A stretch of 64,000 bases of DNA from the NCBI RefSeq assembly GCF_004208415.1, contig NZ_CP035758.1:496001-560000 (forward strand). Reading direction: 5' to 3'. The notes under the pieces were generated by a model. The model made no database searches, was not told where the DNA came from, and worked only from the letters and a program-made list of their open reading frames with translations. Below, in pieces: positions 51,647 through 61,763 of this stretch (position 1 is its first letter; each line of letters opens with the position of its first letter). The translations under genes and the position numbers were made by a program. The stretch is from Ktedonosporobacter rubrisoli (GTDB lineage: Bacteria > Chloroflexota > Ktedonobacteria > Ktedonobacterales > Ktedonobacteraceae).

Positions 51647-51818
51647 GTTGTATCATGATCCTTTCTTTTGCTGTCTGATTGCCTCCATTCACAGGTGGCA
51701 GGCAGAAAGCCTTCGTGCCATCTGCGGACGCGGATTATCTTCAGGTTGAATCTTCTTTCGTTCCTTGTGAAGATCATCTCTTAACGAAACTCTAGCAGAA
51801 AATTGGCTTGCCCAAAAT

Positions 51819-51851
51819 GGCCATTATAGGATATGCTAAGGCGGCCATTAT
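51819..51851. promoter_or_regulatory. Direct repeats GGCCATTAT upstream of second MocR gene
   Basis: Exact 9-bp direct repeats at 51819-51827 and 51843-51851, 24 bp apart, lie 28 bp before the MocR start codon. MocR proteins are known to bind direct repeats near their divergent targets, so this is a candidate site. Confidence 0.5.
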
Positions 51852-51879
51852 TTATGCTGAGAACCAGAGGAGACGGCTT

Positions 51880-53388
51880 ATGCCAAAGCCCACACCACAA
51901 ATTCCGTTGCCCGGCATCCAATTGGATGCGAGCGCCAGCCTGCCCCTGCACCGTCAACTCTATGAGCAGCTTGGCCGAGCCATTCGTGCTGGGTATCTGA
52001 CACCAGGGACCCGATTGCCCTCAACGCGTGCCTTCGCCCGCGAATTGGGCGTCTCGCGCACGACGATCGAAGAGGCATATCAGGATCTCTCTGCCGAGGG
52101 GTATATTGAGGGGCAGGTCGGAGCAGGAACCTACGTCACGAAGCATCTTTCCGAAAGCCTCTTCCAGGTAACAACCATGTCTACGGAGGTGGCACAGCCT
52201 TCCGTACCTGTGAGTGGGTATGCAGGCTTATCACAACGTGGAAGACAGATCACCACACTCTCATTGCCGCCCGGCTTTGGCAGCGGCGACGCCCGCTACC
52301 CTTTCCGTATCGGCCTCCCCGCGCTTGAGAGCTTTCCATTGCAGGAGTGGACACAAACAGTCACGCGAGTGCTGCGTCAACTTTCCCCCTCGCTGCTGAG
52401 TTATCCAGATCCGGCGGGATTTCGCCCCTTGCGGGAGGAGATTGCGACCTACCTCACTCTTTCGCGGGGCTGCCGCTGCACAGCAGACCAGGTGATTGTG
52501 GTTGCGGGTGCGCAAGCGGGACTGTCGCTTGCGGCACGCCTGCTACTTGATGCGAGAGATGCAGCCTGGATAGAAGATCCAGGTTATCCCTATGCGAAAG
52601 CTGCGTTTGAGGATGTAGGAGCCACTGTTGTGCCAGTTCCCATTGATGAAGAGGGGATAGATGTTGGGATCGGGAAGGCGAGATGCCCAGATGCCCGGCT
52701 CGCCTACGTGACTCCCTCGCATCAATTTCCTCTAGGCGTGACTATGAGCCTTGCCCGGCGCTATGAATTGTTGCACTGGGCACAAGCTGCCGGGGCCTGG
52801 ATCATTGAAGACGACTACGATAGCGAGTATCGCTACCTTGGTCGTCCTATTCCGGCGCTGCAAGGGCTTGAAGGAGCAGAGCATGTGCTCTACCTGGGAA
52901 CCTTTAGTAAAGTCCTTTTTCCCGCATTACGTCTCGGATATCTGGTCGTCCCGCCATCGCTAGTCGATGCTTTTGTAGCCGCCCTGCGCACAGCAAATGT
53001 CTTCCTGCCGATACTTGAACAGGCAGCAGTAGCAACCTACATGAGGGAGGGAAATTTCGCTCGCCATATCCGCCGCATGCGTTCATTGTATGCGAAACGA
53101 GGAAACTTCTTGTGGGATTGTGCCAGAAGCTCTCTTGGAGAGGTACTCACTATTGAACGACCAGCCGCCGGATTACATCTTGTCGGCTGGCTCCCAAAAA
53201 GCACCGATGATCGCGAAATGGCGCGCAAGGCGGAGAGGCAGCGCATCATCGTTTCTCCCCTCTCAGCCTACCGTATGGAGCCTACTGGTCGTGGTGGCGT
53301 TCTACTCAGCTATGCTTCCTGGACCGAACGAGAGATTGAGGAAGGAGTGCAGCGCCTTGCGCGAGCATGGAATACCAGGCAGGGATAG
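51880..53388 (+). CDS. MocR-family regulator: GntR HTH fused to aminotransferase (PdxR-like)
   Basis: A 502-residue MocR protein. GntR HTH: PLHRQLYEQLGRAIRAGYLT then FARELGVSRTTIEEAYQDLS. The aminotransferase domain has VVAGAQAGLSLAARLLLD, WIIEDDYDSEYRYLG and the PLP Lys region GTFSKVLFPALRLG. ATG 51880 is preferred, since GAGGAGA lies 7 bp upstream; the extra 24 codons to 51808 would run across the direct repeats. It is divergent from the NmrA-cupin gene. It is a paralogue of the MocR at 25441. Confidence 0.92.
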   Translation: MPKPTPQIPLPGIQLDASASLPLHRQLYEQLGRAIRAGYLTPGTRLPSTRAFARELGVSRTTIEEAYQDLSAEGYIEGQVGAGTYVTKHLSESLFQVTTMSTEVAQPSVPVSGYAGLSQRGRQITTLSLPPGFGSGDARYPFRIGLPALESFPLQEWTQTVTRVLRQLSPSLLSYPDPAGFRPLREEIATYLTLSRGCRCTADQVIVVAGAQAGLSLAARLLLDARDAAWIEDPGYPYAKAAFEDVGATVVPVPIDEEGIDVGIGKARCPDARLAYVTPSHQFPLGVTMSLARRYELLHWAQAAGAWIIEDDYDSEYRYLGRPIPALQGLEGAEHVLYLGTFSKVLFPALRLGYLVVPPSLVDAFVAALRTANVFLPILEQAAVATYMREGNFARHIRRMRSLYAKRGNFLWDCARSSLGEVLTIERPAAGLHLVGWLPKSTDDREMARKAERQRIIVSPLSAYRMEPTGRGGVLLSYASWTEREIEEGVQRLARAWNTRQG

Positions 53389-53692
53389 AGAAAGAGAGAC
53401 CCACATCCAGTGCGCTTCCAGGGAAGCTAGTCATAAAAATGCTACCGGAAGTATTTCGCAAGGTGCTTTCAAAGTGCTTTCAAGAAACGCCGTTGGAGAG
53501 ATCAAGGGGATTTGCGACTTTCACATACATCAGGCATGTTACGACGTGGTGTCATCCATTATATCAAGCTTTATCTATGTTATAATAGCAGCATATGCAA
53601 CCAAAGCACCTTGCCGGTGAACTGGCTACGCAGCTCATTCTGGCCTCTTTGGCTGGATAAGGTTCCAACCAAAGAGATTGTAGACACTGTGG
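53389..53692. other. Intergenic region between MocR and LysE genes
   Basis: No supported gene. A TATAAT hexamer at 53581-53586 lacks a convincing -35, and the 21-codon frame after it has no ribosome-binding site. Confidence 0.35.
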
Positions 53693-54295
53693 CTACCAGA
53701 TGAATAGCAGAACAGATCCGGCGAGCAGGATGCCCATAGCAATATTGAATATTCTCGCGGTTCGTTTGGTGGAGAGCAAGCGCTGTAAGCCCGCACCAAA
53801 GGCCAGCCAGACGAAACAGCTTGGCGCAGCGGCAAGCAGAAACAGCAGGCCAAAGCCAAGCGCTTGCCTGAAGGCGACACCTGCCCCGACCACGGGATGC
53901 AAGTAAACGCTTACTGCGCTGACGCTGACAAGCCATGACTTAGGGCTAATCCATTGAAAGGCGGCTGCACCAAAAAACCCGAGTGGCCGCTTCTCTACTG
54001 GCGCCTCACTGTAGCTTGCCGTGGCGATCTTCCACGCCAGCCAGAGCAGAAAGCCCGTGCCTCCCACTTTGAGAATCAGGATGAGCGTCGGGCTTGCCAG
54101 CACAACATTGCCAAGTCCGAAGGCAACTATAAACATCATAAAGCTCATCCCGCCGGCGACACCTGCCAGGCAAGGAAGTCCACGAAGCAGTCCAACTTTA
54201 GCTCCGGTCGAGGTTAAGATTAAATTGCTGGGTCCCGGGGTAATAGCGGCAACGACCGCAAAGAGTAAAAAGGTAATAATTTGACCGGCTGTCAT
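53693..54295 (-). CDS. LysE-family amino-acid exporter (second copy type)
   Basis: A 200-residue membrane protein with six helices: FLLFAVVAAITPGPSNLILT and the usual GLPCLAGVAGGMSFMMFIVA. LysE/RhtB signature G-P-S-N. It is diverged from the LysE at 28712. It is divergent from an AraC-type regulator, with only 43 bp between start codons, so the regulator is likely to control it. Substrate unknown. Confidence 0.9.
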   Translation of the reverse strand: MTAGQIITFLLFAVVAAITPGPSNLILTSTGAKVGLLRGLPCLAGVAGGMSFMMFIVAFGLGNVVLASPTLILILKVGGTGFLLWLAWKIATASYSEAPVEKRPLGFFGAAAFQWISPKSWLVSVSAVSVYLHPVVGAGVAFRQALGFGLLFLLAAAPSCFVWLAFGAGLQRLLSTKRTARIFNIAMGILLAGSVLLFIW

Positions 54296-54338
54296 TGCTG
54301 AGATTCCTCCTCACACTAGACACTTGAGGTCAATCGTT

Positions 54339-55193
54339 ATGATTGAGAAGCATAGCAAAGCCAGCGGCGCTGGTCTTGAACGATTGTGCACGCAGGACTG
54401 GATGCAAAGCACGGAAACAGAATATGGGATAGAATTCTTCGAGGCCTGGTTTCAGAGGAGCGCTTACCAGAAGCACCGCCACGATACTTACGCACTCTGC
54501 CTGACGACCACTGGCGTGCAGGCCTTCACCTATCGCGGCGCCACGCAGATCAGCCTGCCCGGCCAGGTTGTGGTCTTGCACCCCGATGAGCTTCATGATG
54601 GATATGCCGCCACACAGGAGGGCTACGGCTATCGTCAATTGTATGTGGAACCGGCGCTGATCTTTGAGGCGCTCCAGGCCATGCGCCCGCGCCACTGCTC
54701 GCTGCCCTTTGTGCGCACGCCCGTGGTAATGAATCGGAAATTGTCAGCGGCGATCATTGCGGCTTTTCAGGGCACACGCGAGCCGCTGGCCATCGATAGC
54801 ATCATCGTGCAATTGGCCGAGGGCTTGCTGGAGGCCGATCCGAGTTGCCAGCAGATCGCGCAGCCTCGGCATCTCGACGTTGTGGCGCTTAAGCGCGCCC
54901 GCCAGTACCTTGACACGCAGAAAACGCGGGTCGTCCATTCGAGGGAGTTGGAGGCGATAACGGGGCTGACGCGCTACGAACTGGCCCGCCAGTTTCGCCA
55001 GATGTGCGGGACCAGTCCGTACCGCTATCTGCTTATGCGCCGCCTTAATCTTGCGCGCGAACAGCTGGTGCAGGGCCGCCCACTGGTTGACGTTGCCCTG
55101 GAAGCTGGCTTTGCCGACCAGGCGCATTTCAGCCGCATGTTCAAAGCTACCTTTGGCTTCACGCCGGCCCTTTACCGCACCCTGAGCATCTGA
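54339..55193 (+). CDS. AraC-family transcriptional regulator
   Basis: A 284-residue regulator. An N-terminal cupin-like effector domain (HDTYALCLTTTGVQAFTYRG, then LPGQVVVLHPDELHDG) and a C-terminal double HTH (ELEAITGLTRYELARQFRQM, GTSPYRYLLMRRLNLAREQL, ending ALEAGFADQAHFSRMFKATF). The second HTH holds the AraC signature. Start ATG 54339 follows TTGAGGTC. It is divergent from the LysE gene, an arrangement typical of amino-acid-responsive exporters. Confidence 0.92.
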   Translation: MIEKHSKASGAGLERLCTQDWMQSTETEYGIEFFEAWFQRSAYQKHRHDTYALCLTTTGVQAFTYRGATQISLPGQVVVLHPDELHDGYAATQEGYGYRQLYVEPALIFEALQAMRPRHCSLPFVRTPVVMNRKLSAAIIAAFQGTREPLAIDSIIVQLAEGLLEADPSCQQIAQPRHLDVVALKRARQYLDTQKTRVVHSRELEAITGLTRYELARQFRQMCGTSPYRYLLMRRLNLAREQLVQGRPLVDVALEAGFADQAHFSRMFKATFGFTPALYRTLSI

Positions 55194-55295
55194 AGCTCAC
55201 AACGGGAAATAGCCTACGAGCCGATTGCTCACGAAGCCTTGTCTCCTATCTGCGCTTTCTCTGGGGAATCCGCAAGCCATTTCAAGGCAAGCAAC

Positions 55296-58200
55296 TCAAG
55301 TTGAGGCTGCGCTTTTGTCCATCAGTTGCCACAAACTGTCAAATACTGCATTGTATTTGAAGCGTCCTTCACCTTTATCATAGCTTTGAAATTGGGGATC
55401 GTGGAGGAGCCGAAGTAAGCGCTGTTCTATGTCGTCGCGTGCAGCCGGGCAGCGTGCGCCTATCTGCGCTAGCGCCTTTGCGTAGGCATTTCGTAGCCTA
55501 TAATCTTCATGGTCTAACCCCCGTAACAGTGCCTCAAGTGTAGTCTCTTCTCCCTGGCTCAGCGAGCCAGCCAGTTTAGTGGCTTCTATTTGCATCTCAA
55601 GATCCGTGCTATGCTGTAGCGCTGCGTACAATACGCTTATAATCTGATCATTAATGACGCCAAGCAGTTTCAGGCAATACGCAGCTTTATAGCGCACATT
55701 TTCATCTTTATGTAGCAAGCATTCATTTAAGACTTGTATTGTTTGTTCTGAAAGACAATCTGGCTTGAGGAGTACATTTAAGGAATAGTTAACTCCAACC
55801 AGAGGAGATTCATTCTGGACTACTTGTAAGACGATGGCATCTAATATAGACCCAGAAGGAGAAAGGAAACAGAGAACTCTCAACGCTGCCCTCCGCACTC
55901 CTGGATGCTGATCATGAAAGGCCATATACCTTATCTTTGCGATCACCCATCCAGGCCTTTTCTCTGGCTTTAAATTGCCTAAATAACAACACGCTTGAGT
56001 AAGGACATATCGTCGTACATAGGGGTTTTTACTGCGTAGCAGCTTAATAATCGCAAATTCGGTAGCACGCGAAGTATAATCTATACTCCACAAAATCCCT
56101 ATTAACTTGGCTCGAACTTTGATACCGGTTTTCTCCCAGTCCCGAGAGAGTGCTTGCAACAATTCAGATGAAAGATAGTCAGATCTTATAAAGCGTAGGG
56201 CAATTACTGCCAATTCCTGAATGAATTTGTCTCTACTGCGGAATGCCTTGATCAATTCATATAGCAACTTCACGCGGTCTTGTTCTTCCACCTTATGAAG
56301 TTGCAAAGCTACTATATAAAAACGTCCTGGCCTTTCTGTAGCGAGAAGCTGATAGAGCGGCGCCGCAGGTATATGTTCTACTAAGTCAATTAAGCCAAAG
56401 GCATCCATTGCTGATCTCCACTGAATATAGATCTGCGCTTCCTGCGCACTACAGCTGATGTCAATCAGCCTAGAGAGCACATCTTCAGAGACCTGTTTAG
56501 CCTCTATCAGACCGCGAGCAGCCTGGATGAAACGATCTCTATTTTCATCATGTAGATAGCTTCTCAAGGTCTCTAGCACTTCGGAAGATCGTCTTCCCAG
56601 TCGGATGAGGCTTTGTGCCGCATGTAAAGAAACATCGCGATCGGGGTCATGCAGGTTCCTTTTGAGTAGCTCAGCAAGCAGTTCTGCAGCCTTGCTCTCC
56701 TTGAGGGCACGCAATCGGCCGTTTATAGCTCTTTTATAGCGCTCATAACGCATAGAGCCGGACTGATAGAGCATCTCGTTAGCCAGGCGGTCCAGCAGTT
56801 GACGCTGTATGCGGGGACTTACAGGGATCTGGTCCTCTAAGCAACGCAGAGCGAAGCGGTAATCGCGACCCAACAGCTTTTCATACTTGCTCGGCTGAAA
56901 GCCCAGATCTTGCGCCTCTTCGCCCCGGGCCAGGATCGCCGTCTCGACTAATTCAGCCGCATCCTCGGGCGAATCCAGGCTCACAAAGCCCAGAGCCAGC
57001 AAGATCACTTCTCGCCAGCGTGGATCGTGCAGGTGCTGGCGAATCAGCCTAGCGCGCGTTTTGCTGCGCGCCACCAGGTAGCGGGCCGCGTAGTATTCCT
57101 CAAAGGTAAGGTGCATAAAGCCGTAGCGCCCGGGCGCGCGCTCGACAAAGAGTCCGGTATGTTCTCTTACTTGGCGCAAAAACTTTTTCACCTCGTGCAG
57201 AATGTCCGGGTGATCTTCCTCCCAGGAGAGCCCTTTGATAGCAGCCCAGGCTTGGCCAAGCTCCTGATAGACTTCCCGCTCCGTGGCAATACCTGTGGGC
57301 TTGTTGACGTGTAGCCAGTAGGCCAGGCGACCCAGCAGCCGGGTGAGATAGCTCTCCTCGACCAACGCCGATTCGGGCACGCCTTGCGCAACACGCCAGG
57401 TGCGGGCCAAGGTATCGGCGGCCAATCTATACAGCTCGATACGGCGCTGGGGCAGTTGGGCGCCCGTGCGATGGATCAGGGCCAGAATGCGCAACAATAG
57501 CGGATTAGCAGCTAAGCGCCGCACACCTGGCGAATCTTTAATGGCGTGCATGATGCCCTCGATTTCGAGGCCGGCGGTAAAGGCGCGCGCTTCTGCAGAA
57601 AGCTCCGGCGTCTGCGCAGCTTCGACAGCCGGGCACCAGGCCTGCAAAAAAGCCTCGATCTGCTCCTCATCCATCTCGCAGACAAGATAGTGGTTAAAGC
57701 TGGCGTTAAGATGCACCGTGCGATAGCCGGCCACGCGACTGGAAACTATGAAGCGATTGCCATCCTGGCCATAATGCTGGACAAAAGCCTCGATCTGCTG
57801 CACGACTTTGAGGCGCTCATCGGTCTCCGCGACTTCATCTAGGCCATCGAGCAGGATGAGACAGTTGCCCTGGCGCAACTGCGTCACCAACACATCAGTC
57901 AATTGGCGGCTCGCACATTCGTACTTGCGACAGTAATCTGTGAGAAATTCGCTCAACGCTTTGCCCTGGGGTAGGCCATACTCGGCATAGTCGGCAATGC
58001 GTAGGAGCAGGGGAAAGCGCGCGGGACCCAGTTCAGGGCTAGCCTCTGGTCTATGCTCGTAGAGGGCTTGCGCATGTTTGAGGGCCAGGTAGCGCAAAAG
58101 GGTAGTTTTGCCGCTCCCGGGATCGCCAAGGATAACCAGGCGCTCAAAACTGGTCGCAACTTCGGCCAGGTCCAGGACATGCGTCTTTTCCAGGGCGGCC

Positions 58201-58991
58201 CGCGATCCGCCCATGAAGCGGGCCATGACCTGCTCACGCCTATCTTCGGCCTCGACGAGATCGAGCGCGCTGCGGGCAAGCTGCGTTTCCAGGGCCGCAA
58301 GCTCCTGACCCAATAGATAGCGATCGACGGCATTCGAGACATCATCCCGTTGGGCGCGCAAGGAGATATACGCGTCCTCTAGCTTGACCTGTACCTGGCG
58401 CTGGGTCTGATAGGTTCCGCGCGGATCAAGATAAAGGTTGCGCTCAATCACCCAGCGCAGATAGCTGCGCGTGCTCTCTGCCAGGTCCTTGACTGGTTGG
58501 AGATAATCCCGAATGGCATGCACATCATCGGTGAGCGTGGTTAGCTCGTGGGAGGCCAGTTCCAGGGCGCGATCATTCAAAAAGTCTCGTAGCGTCGGCT
58601 CGGCTTTGAGCTCGTGCTCAAGGCTATGCAGGAAATAGGCGGCGATAGGCCTCAATTTCTGGAGGCGCGCTTCCTGCAGTGACGTGCCGTTTCCGTTAAG
58701 GGAGCTGGCCCAACAGCGGGCTAGGGTCGTTGGCTCGGGTTGCCCGTCGCGCAGGAGCAATTGAGCCAGCACAGGGGCGCCGTCGTGTTCGAGAAAATGG
58801 CGGTCGAAGCACGAAGCCGCCCATTCTGGGTACTGCTGGGCAAAGTCCAGCAAGGCTTTTTGCAAGGCGCGCCCAAAGGCAGCTTTGCCCGGATCGGGGA
58901 GAAATTTGCTGCGGATCTTTTCACCGGCTCCGCTTTGCTCCAGCAGATAGCCGAAGACATTATCAACAATCAGGGGGATGAGCCACTCCAT
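55296..58991 (-). CDS. NACHT-domain NTPase with C-terminal HEAT repeats
   Basis: A 1231-residue STAND-class protein. Residues 1-270 form a helical N-terminal domain (LRWVIERNLYLDPRGTYQTQ); the NACHT NTPase follows: Walker A VILGDPGSGKTTLLRYLALK at about 286-305, Walker B NCLILLDGLDEV near 380, and RFIVSSRVAGYR. Residues about 720-1231 are HEAT repeats (for example HDPDRDVSLHAAQSLIRLGR). The architecture is that of bacterial NLR-like proteins (sensor repeats plus switch), several of which act in phage defence. No fused nuclease or other effector is obvious. Start ATG 58991 follows GAGGA. Function here is inference. Confidence 0.9.
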   Translation of the reverse strand: MEWLIPLIVDNVFGYLLEQSGAGEKIRSKFLPDPGKAAFGRALQKALLDFAQQYPEWAASCFDRHFLEHDGAPVLAQLLLRDGQPEPTTLARCWASSLNGNGTSLQEARLQKLRPIAAYFLHSLEHELKAEPTLRDFLNDRALELASHELTTLTDDVHAIRDYLQPVKDLAESTRSYLRWVIERNLYLDPRGTYQTQRQVQVKLEDAYISLRAQRDDVSNAVDRYLLGQELAALETQLARSALDLVEAEDRREQVMARFMGGSRAALEKTHVLDLAEVATSFERLVILGDPGSGKTTLLRYLALKHAQALYEHRPEASPELGPARFPLLLRIADYAEYGLPQGKALSEFLTDYCRKYECASRQLTDVLVTQLRQGNCLILLDGLDEVAETDERLKVVQQIEAFVQHYGQDGNRFIVSSRVAGYRTVHLNASFNHYLVCEMDEEQIEAFLQAWCPAVEAAQTPELSAEARAFTAGLEIEGIMHAIKDSPGVRRLAANPLLLRILALIHRTGAQLPQRRIELYRLAADTLARTWRVAQGVPESALVEESYLTRLLGRLAYWLHVNKPTGIATEREVYQELGQAWAAIKGLSWEEDHPDILHEVKKFLRQVREHTGLFVERAPGRYGFMHLTFEEYYAARYLVARSKTRARLIRQHLHDPRWREVILLALGFVSLDSPEDAAELVETAILARGEEAQDLGFQPSKYEKLLGRDYRFALRCLEDQIPVSPRIQRQLLDRLANEMLYQSGSMRYERYKRAINGRLRALKESKAAELLAELLKRNLHDPDRDVSLHAAQSLIRLGRRSSEVLETLRSYLHDENRDRFIQAARGLIEAKQVSEDVLSRLIDISCSAQEAQIYIQWRSAMDAFGLIDLVEHIPAAPLYQLLATERPGRFYIVALQLHKVEEQDRVKLLYELIKAFRSRDKFIQELAVIALRFIRSDYLSSELLQALSRDWEKTGIKVRAKLIGILWSIDYTSRATEFAIIKLLRSKNPYVRRYVLTQACCYLGNLKPEKRPGWVIAKIRYMAFHDQHPGVRRAALRVLCFLSPSGSILDAIVLQVVQNESPLVGVNYSLNVLLKPDCLSEQTIQVLNECLLHKDENVRYKAAYCLKLLGVINDQIISVLYAALQHSTDLEMQIEATKLAGSLSQGEETTLEALLRGLDHEDYRLRNAYAKALAQIGARCPAARDDIEQRLLRLLHDPQFQSYDKGEGRFKYNAVFDSLWQLMDKSAAST

Positions 58992-59564
58992 AGCATCCTC
59001 AATTCTGCACGAGATCATCTTGATCTCACTTCCTACTCGTATTTCCTAGTGTATCAATTTGTTTCACGCAAGACAAGAGGACTAGCCTATTTTCTCTCTA
59101 TCTTCTTAATATTCTATTTCCTTCATCTTGCGAGCAGCCGATTGATATTGACCTGCAACATATGACTCTCACCAGCATAATCGCTCCCCCAGCCATGCGC
59201 TAACAAGCGATCCTGCCTAATCACGCATCCCATGTGTTGAGCCAGAGAGGACCAGATAAGCGCAAGAGTTGGGGATCATCATCGGCCGTAACCAGCCGTG
59301 TTTTTCTTGCAGACATATAATCTTCTCAGCTGGCGCCGGGCCAAGTACGATATGCAACTTCTGACGTATATATAAGCGACAGCAAAAGATGCCGCCGGTA
59401 TCTCTCTGTCCTCTAGCTCCTGGCCAGGTAAGCGATGAGCATCAAGAGCCATCTGTAGCGCTGCCGCACGAGGCGACGCGCACAGCTATGGCTTATTGAA
59501 TTTATAATCTATGTTCATGCCAAAGGTGATGACTAGATTTAACAAAATATATTAGGAGAAGATC
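58992..59564. other. Non-coding region upstream of the first ferritin-like gene, part of a duplication
   Basis: No gene was found. It contains TATAAGCGACAGCAAAAGAT at 59371-59390 and a GGCCAGG...GAGCATCAAGA block at 59422-59447. Both recur at 60616 and 60669 upstream of the second copy. These blocks lie 118 to 194 bp before the start codon and are the best candidates for a shared promoter or regulatory region. Confidence 0.55.
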
Positions 59565-60248
59565 ATGGACGATCTACATAACATAATAATTAGAAGAACT
59601 CAGCATGATAACGGGGAAGAAGATCGAGCTCAGGCTAAGCTCTCACGCCGGTCTTTCTTTCTACGATCCGCGGCTACCGCTGCAATTACGACGCCCATTG
59701 CCGGCCTGCTTGTAGCCCAAACTGCTCATGCGGCCTCGCGCTCCGCCCACAACTTGAGCGTAAGTGACGCATTTCACGAAATCAGAAAAGATGAAGATGC
59801 TCATGTAGCCTTCCTCAAAGCGACGTTGGGCCGAGCTGCGCGTCCCAAACCAAGGTTCAAGAACTTACAGCAGCACAGCTCTGCATCTTTCGTGAACCTC
59901 TCTCTAGCGTTTGAAAATGTTGGTGTTGGGGCCTACTTGCAGGCAGCACCGGCGCTCAGCAGTAAGGCCCATCTGACGGCCGCTAGCTCGATGCTGACGA
60001 TTGAAGCCCGGCACGCTGGCTACCTCAATGCGCTAGTGGGTAAACTAATAAGCCCTAATGGAGCCTTTGACAGGCCCATCTCGCAATCCCAGATCGTCAA
60101 AGATGTCTTGCCCTTTATCGATAATCTTAATGGAGGTCCCGATCCGGCTAAGGCGCTGAAGAATGATACTGACATCTTGAACTTCGCCCTACTTCTAGAA
60201 TATCTCGAAGACGAGTTCTACGATATCAACGTTCCGAAATTCTATTAG
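59565..60248 (+). CDS. Tat-exported ferritin-like protein, copy 1
   Basis: A 227-residue protein with a Tat signal: LSRRSFFLRSAATAAITTPI and cleavage near AHAAS. The mature part is a four-helix ferritin-like bundle with acidic/His ligands in EIRKDEDAHVAFL, IEARHAGYLNAL and LEYLEDEFYDIN, as in DUF4439/Ferritin_2-type proteins. It should bind iron or other metals and react with oxygen or store metal outside the membrane. ATG 59565 follows AGGAGAAG. About four in five residues match copy 2 by eye. A strong hairpin follows. Confidence 0.88.
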   Translation: MDDLHNIIIRRTQHDNGEEDRAQAKLSRRSFFLRSAATAAITTPIAGLLVAQTAHAASRSAHNLSVSDAFHEIRKDEDAHVAFLKATLGRAARPKPRFKNLQQHSSASFVNLSLAFENVGVGAYLQAAPALSSKAHLTAASSMLTIEARHAGYLNALVGKLISPNGAFDRPISQSQIVKDVLPFIDNLNGGPDPAKALKNDTDILNFALLLEYLEDEFYDINVPKFY

Positions 60249-60832
60249 TTAAAACCCCGTGTGCAAGTTGCTTTCTGCTGGCGGCGCCGCCCGTTCGCAT
60301 CAGCTTGCACATCGCGTTAGTTAAACAGTGTAGGGAGGGATAGCACATATCCTGACTCGGCTTCTGGCTCTGCTCATCCAGGGAAACGCTTGAGCGGAGT
60401 CAGAAGCCCCAAAGAAAGTTTATCCACCCAATGTAAGATTGGTTTCCCTTACTTTTTAGGAAGGACTGAGAGAGACAAGCATATCATTCTCTCCTTAGCA
60501 GGTGCTGGGTCGAGTATGACCTTATCAGACACCAACGCAATCAGCGCTATTCATCTTCTTGCTTTCTCCCAAAACTTACAATTTCCTGTAATCCAAACAC
60601 GCTGGCAGGCGTATGTATAAGCGACAGCAAAAGATGACACGTGACATCGCACCTTTTTTCTCGTTCCCGGCCAGGCAAGCAATGAGCATCAAGATGGTTA
60701 CACGCTATCCTGGCAAAGGCAGACCATAGGTAGCACTGTTTAGCAGAAAACCTGTATGGCTGCCATGTCCTGAGTTTATATTCACGCCAAAAGTGCGCAC
60801 AAGTTTTAGCGAAAATGCATAAGGAGAAGATC
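60249..60832. other. Region between ferritin-like copies
   Basis: It holds the hairpin at 60361-60406 and the upstream regulatory blocks of copy 2 at 60616-60636 and 60669-60694. No gene. Confidence 0.5.
60361..60406 (+). terminator. Hairpin after ferritin-like copy 1
   Basis: CTTCTGGCTCTGCTCA and TGAGCGGAGTCAGAAG pair over 16 positions with two G-U pairs around a 14-nt loop. The related hairpin at 61553-61603 follows copy 2. No U-tract, so termination is not certain; the conservation implies a role. Confidence 0.55.
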
Positions 60833-61513
60833 ATGACCGATCTACATGATGTGACTGAAAGAGGTCTGCAAAATAAAGGGGAAGAAGATCGCGCCAGAGC
60901 TAAAGTCTCGCGCCGGTCTTTCTTTCTTCGCGCTGCGGCTACCGCAGCGATTACCACACCCATTGCCAGCTTGCTTGTAGAGCAAACTGCTCATGCGGCC
61001 TCGCGCTCCGCCTACAATTTAAGTGCCAGCGACGCATTTCACGAAATCAGAAAAGATGAAGATGCCCATGTTTCCTTCCTCAAGGAGGCGCTGGGCAAAG
61101 CTGCGCGCCCCAAACCAAAGTTCAAGGACTTACAACAGCACAGCTCTGCATCTTTCGTGAACCTCTCTCAAGTATTTGAGAATGTAGGCGTTGGGGCCTA
61201 CTTGATGGCCGCACCGGCGATCAGCAATAAGGGTAACCTGGCAGCTGCTGGCTCGATTCTGACGATTGAGGCCCGGCACGCCGGCTATCTCAATGCGCTG
61301 GTAGGCAAACCTTTGAGCGGCAATGGAGCCTTTGACAAGCCCATCTCGCAGTCTCAGATCATCAAAGATGTCTCACCTTTTATCGATAATCTCAACGGGG
61401 GCTCTAATCCGGCCAATGCGCTGAAGAACGACATTGATATCTTGAACTTTGCCCTGCTCCTGGAGTATCTCGAAGCCGAGTTCTATGATATCAACGTTCC
61501 GAAATTCTATTAG
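60833..61513 (+). CDS. Tat-exported ferritin-like protein, copy 2
   Basis: A 226-residue paralogue of copy 1 with the same Tat signal (VSRRSFFLRAAATAAITTPI) and the same ligand motifs (EIRKDEDAHVSFL, IEARHAGYLNALV, LEYLEAEFYDIN). The Glu-rich last helix reads AEFY for DEFY. ATG 60833 follows AAGGAGAAG; an upstream in-frame ATG at 60815 is less likely. The anti-sigma gene begins 250 bp downstream. Confidence 0.88.
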   Translation: MTDLHDVTERGLQNKGEEDRARAKVSRRSFFLRAAATAAITTPIASLLVEQTAHAASRSAYNLSASDAFHEIRKDEDAHVSFLKEALGKAARPKPKFKDLQQHSSASFVNLSQVFENVGVGAYLMAAPAISNKGNLAAAGSILTIEARHAGYLNALVGKPLSGNGAFDKPISQSQIIKDVSPFIDNLNGGSNPANALKNDIDILNFALLLEYLEAEFYDINVPKFY

Positions 61514-61763
61514 TTAGCGAAGTCGGGGAGAGAACGTAAAGCATCCTGGTCTGACCCCTGGCTCCGCTCATACGGGGGGAAAGTTTGAGCTGAGTCAGAG
61601 GTCGCCAGATTGACTCTATTCCCCAAGGCGAGGCTGGCTTCCCTTCTTTTCTTAGAAAGGACCGAGAGAGGACAGTAATAGTCCCTGCAGTACAAGGAGC
61701 TTCCGACAGAGTGCACCAACACTCACAGGCAGTCCCTTTGATGGTAGAACGGAGCACATATGT
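61514..61763. other. Hairpin and leader upstream of the anti-sigma gene
   Basis: A GACC-rich imperfect hairpin (61553-61603) copies the one after copy 1. The rest may hold the sigma operon promoter; no clear -35/-10 pair was found. No gene. Confidence 0.4.

Larger units (their letters stand above)
59371..61603 (+). repeat. Tandem ~1.25-kb duplication carrying the ferritin-like genes
   Basis: Unit 1 (about 59371-60480) and unit 2 (about 60616-61690) share upstream blocks, the gene, and a downstream hairpin. Offsets are 1245 bp at the upstream block and 1268 bp at the start codon, so small indels have accumulated. The coding parts are most conserved. Confidence 0.7.

Noticed and set aside
53595..53660. 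21-codon ORF after a TATAAT hexamer
   Set aside because: No -35 element and no ribosome-binding site, so chance is sufficient explanation.
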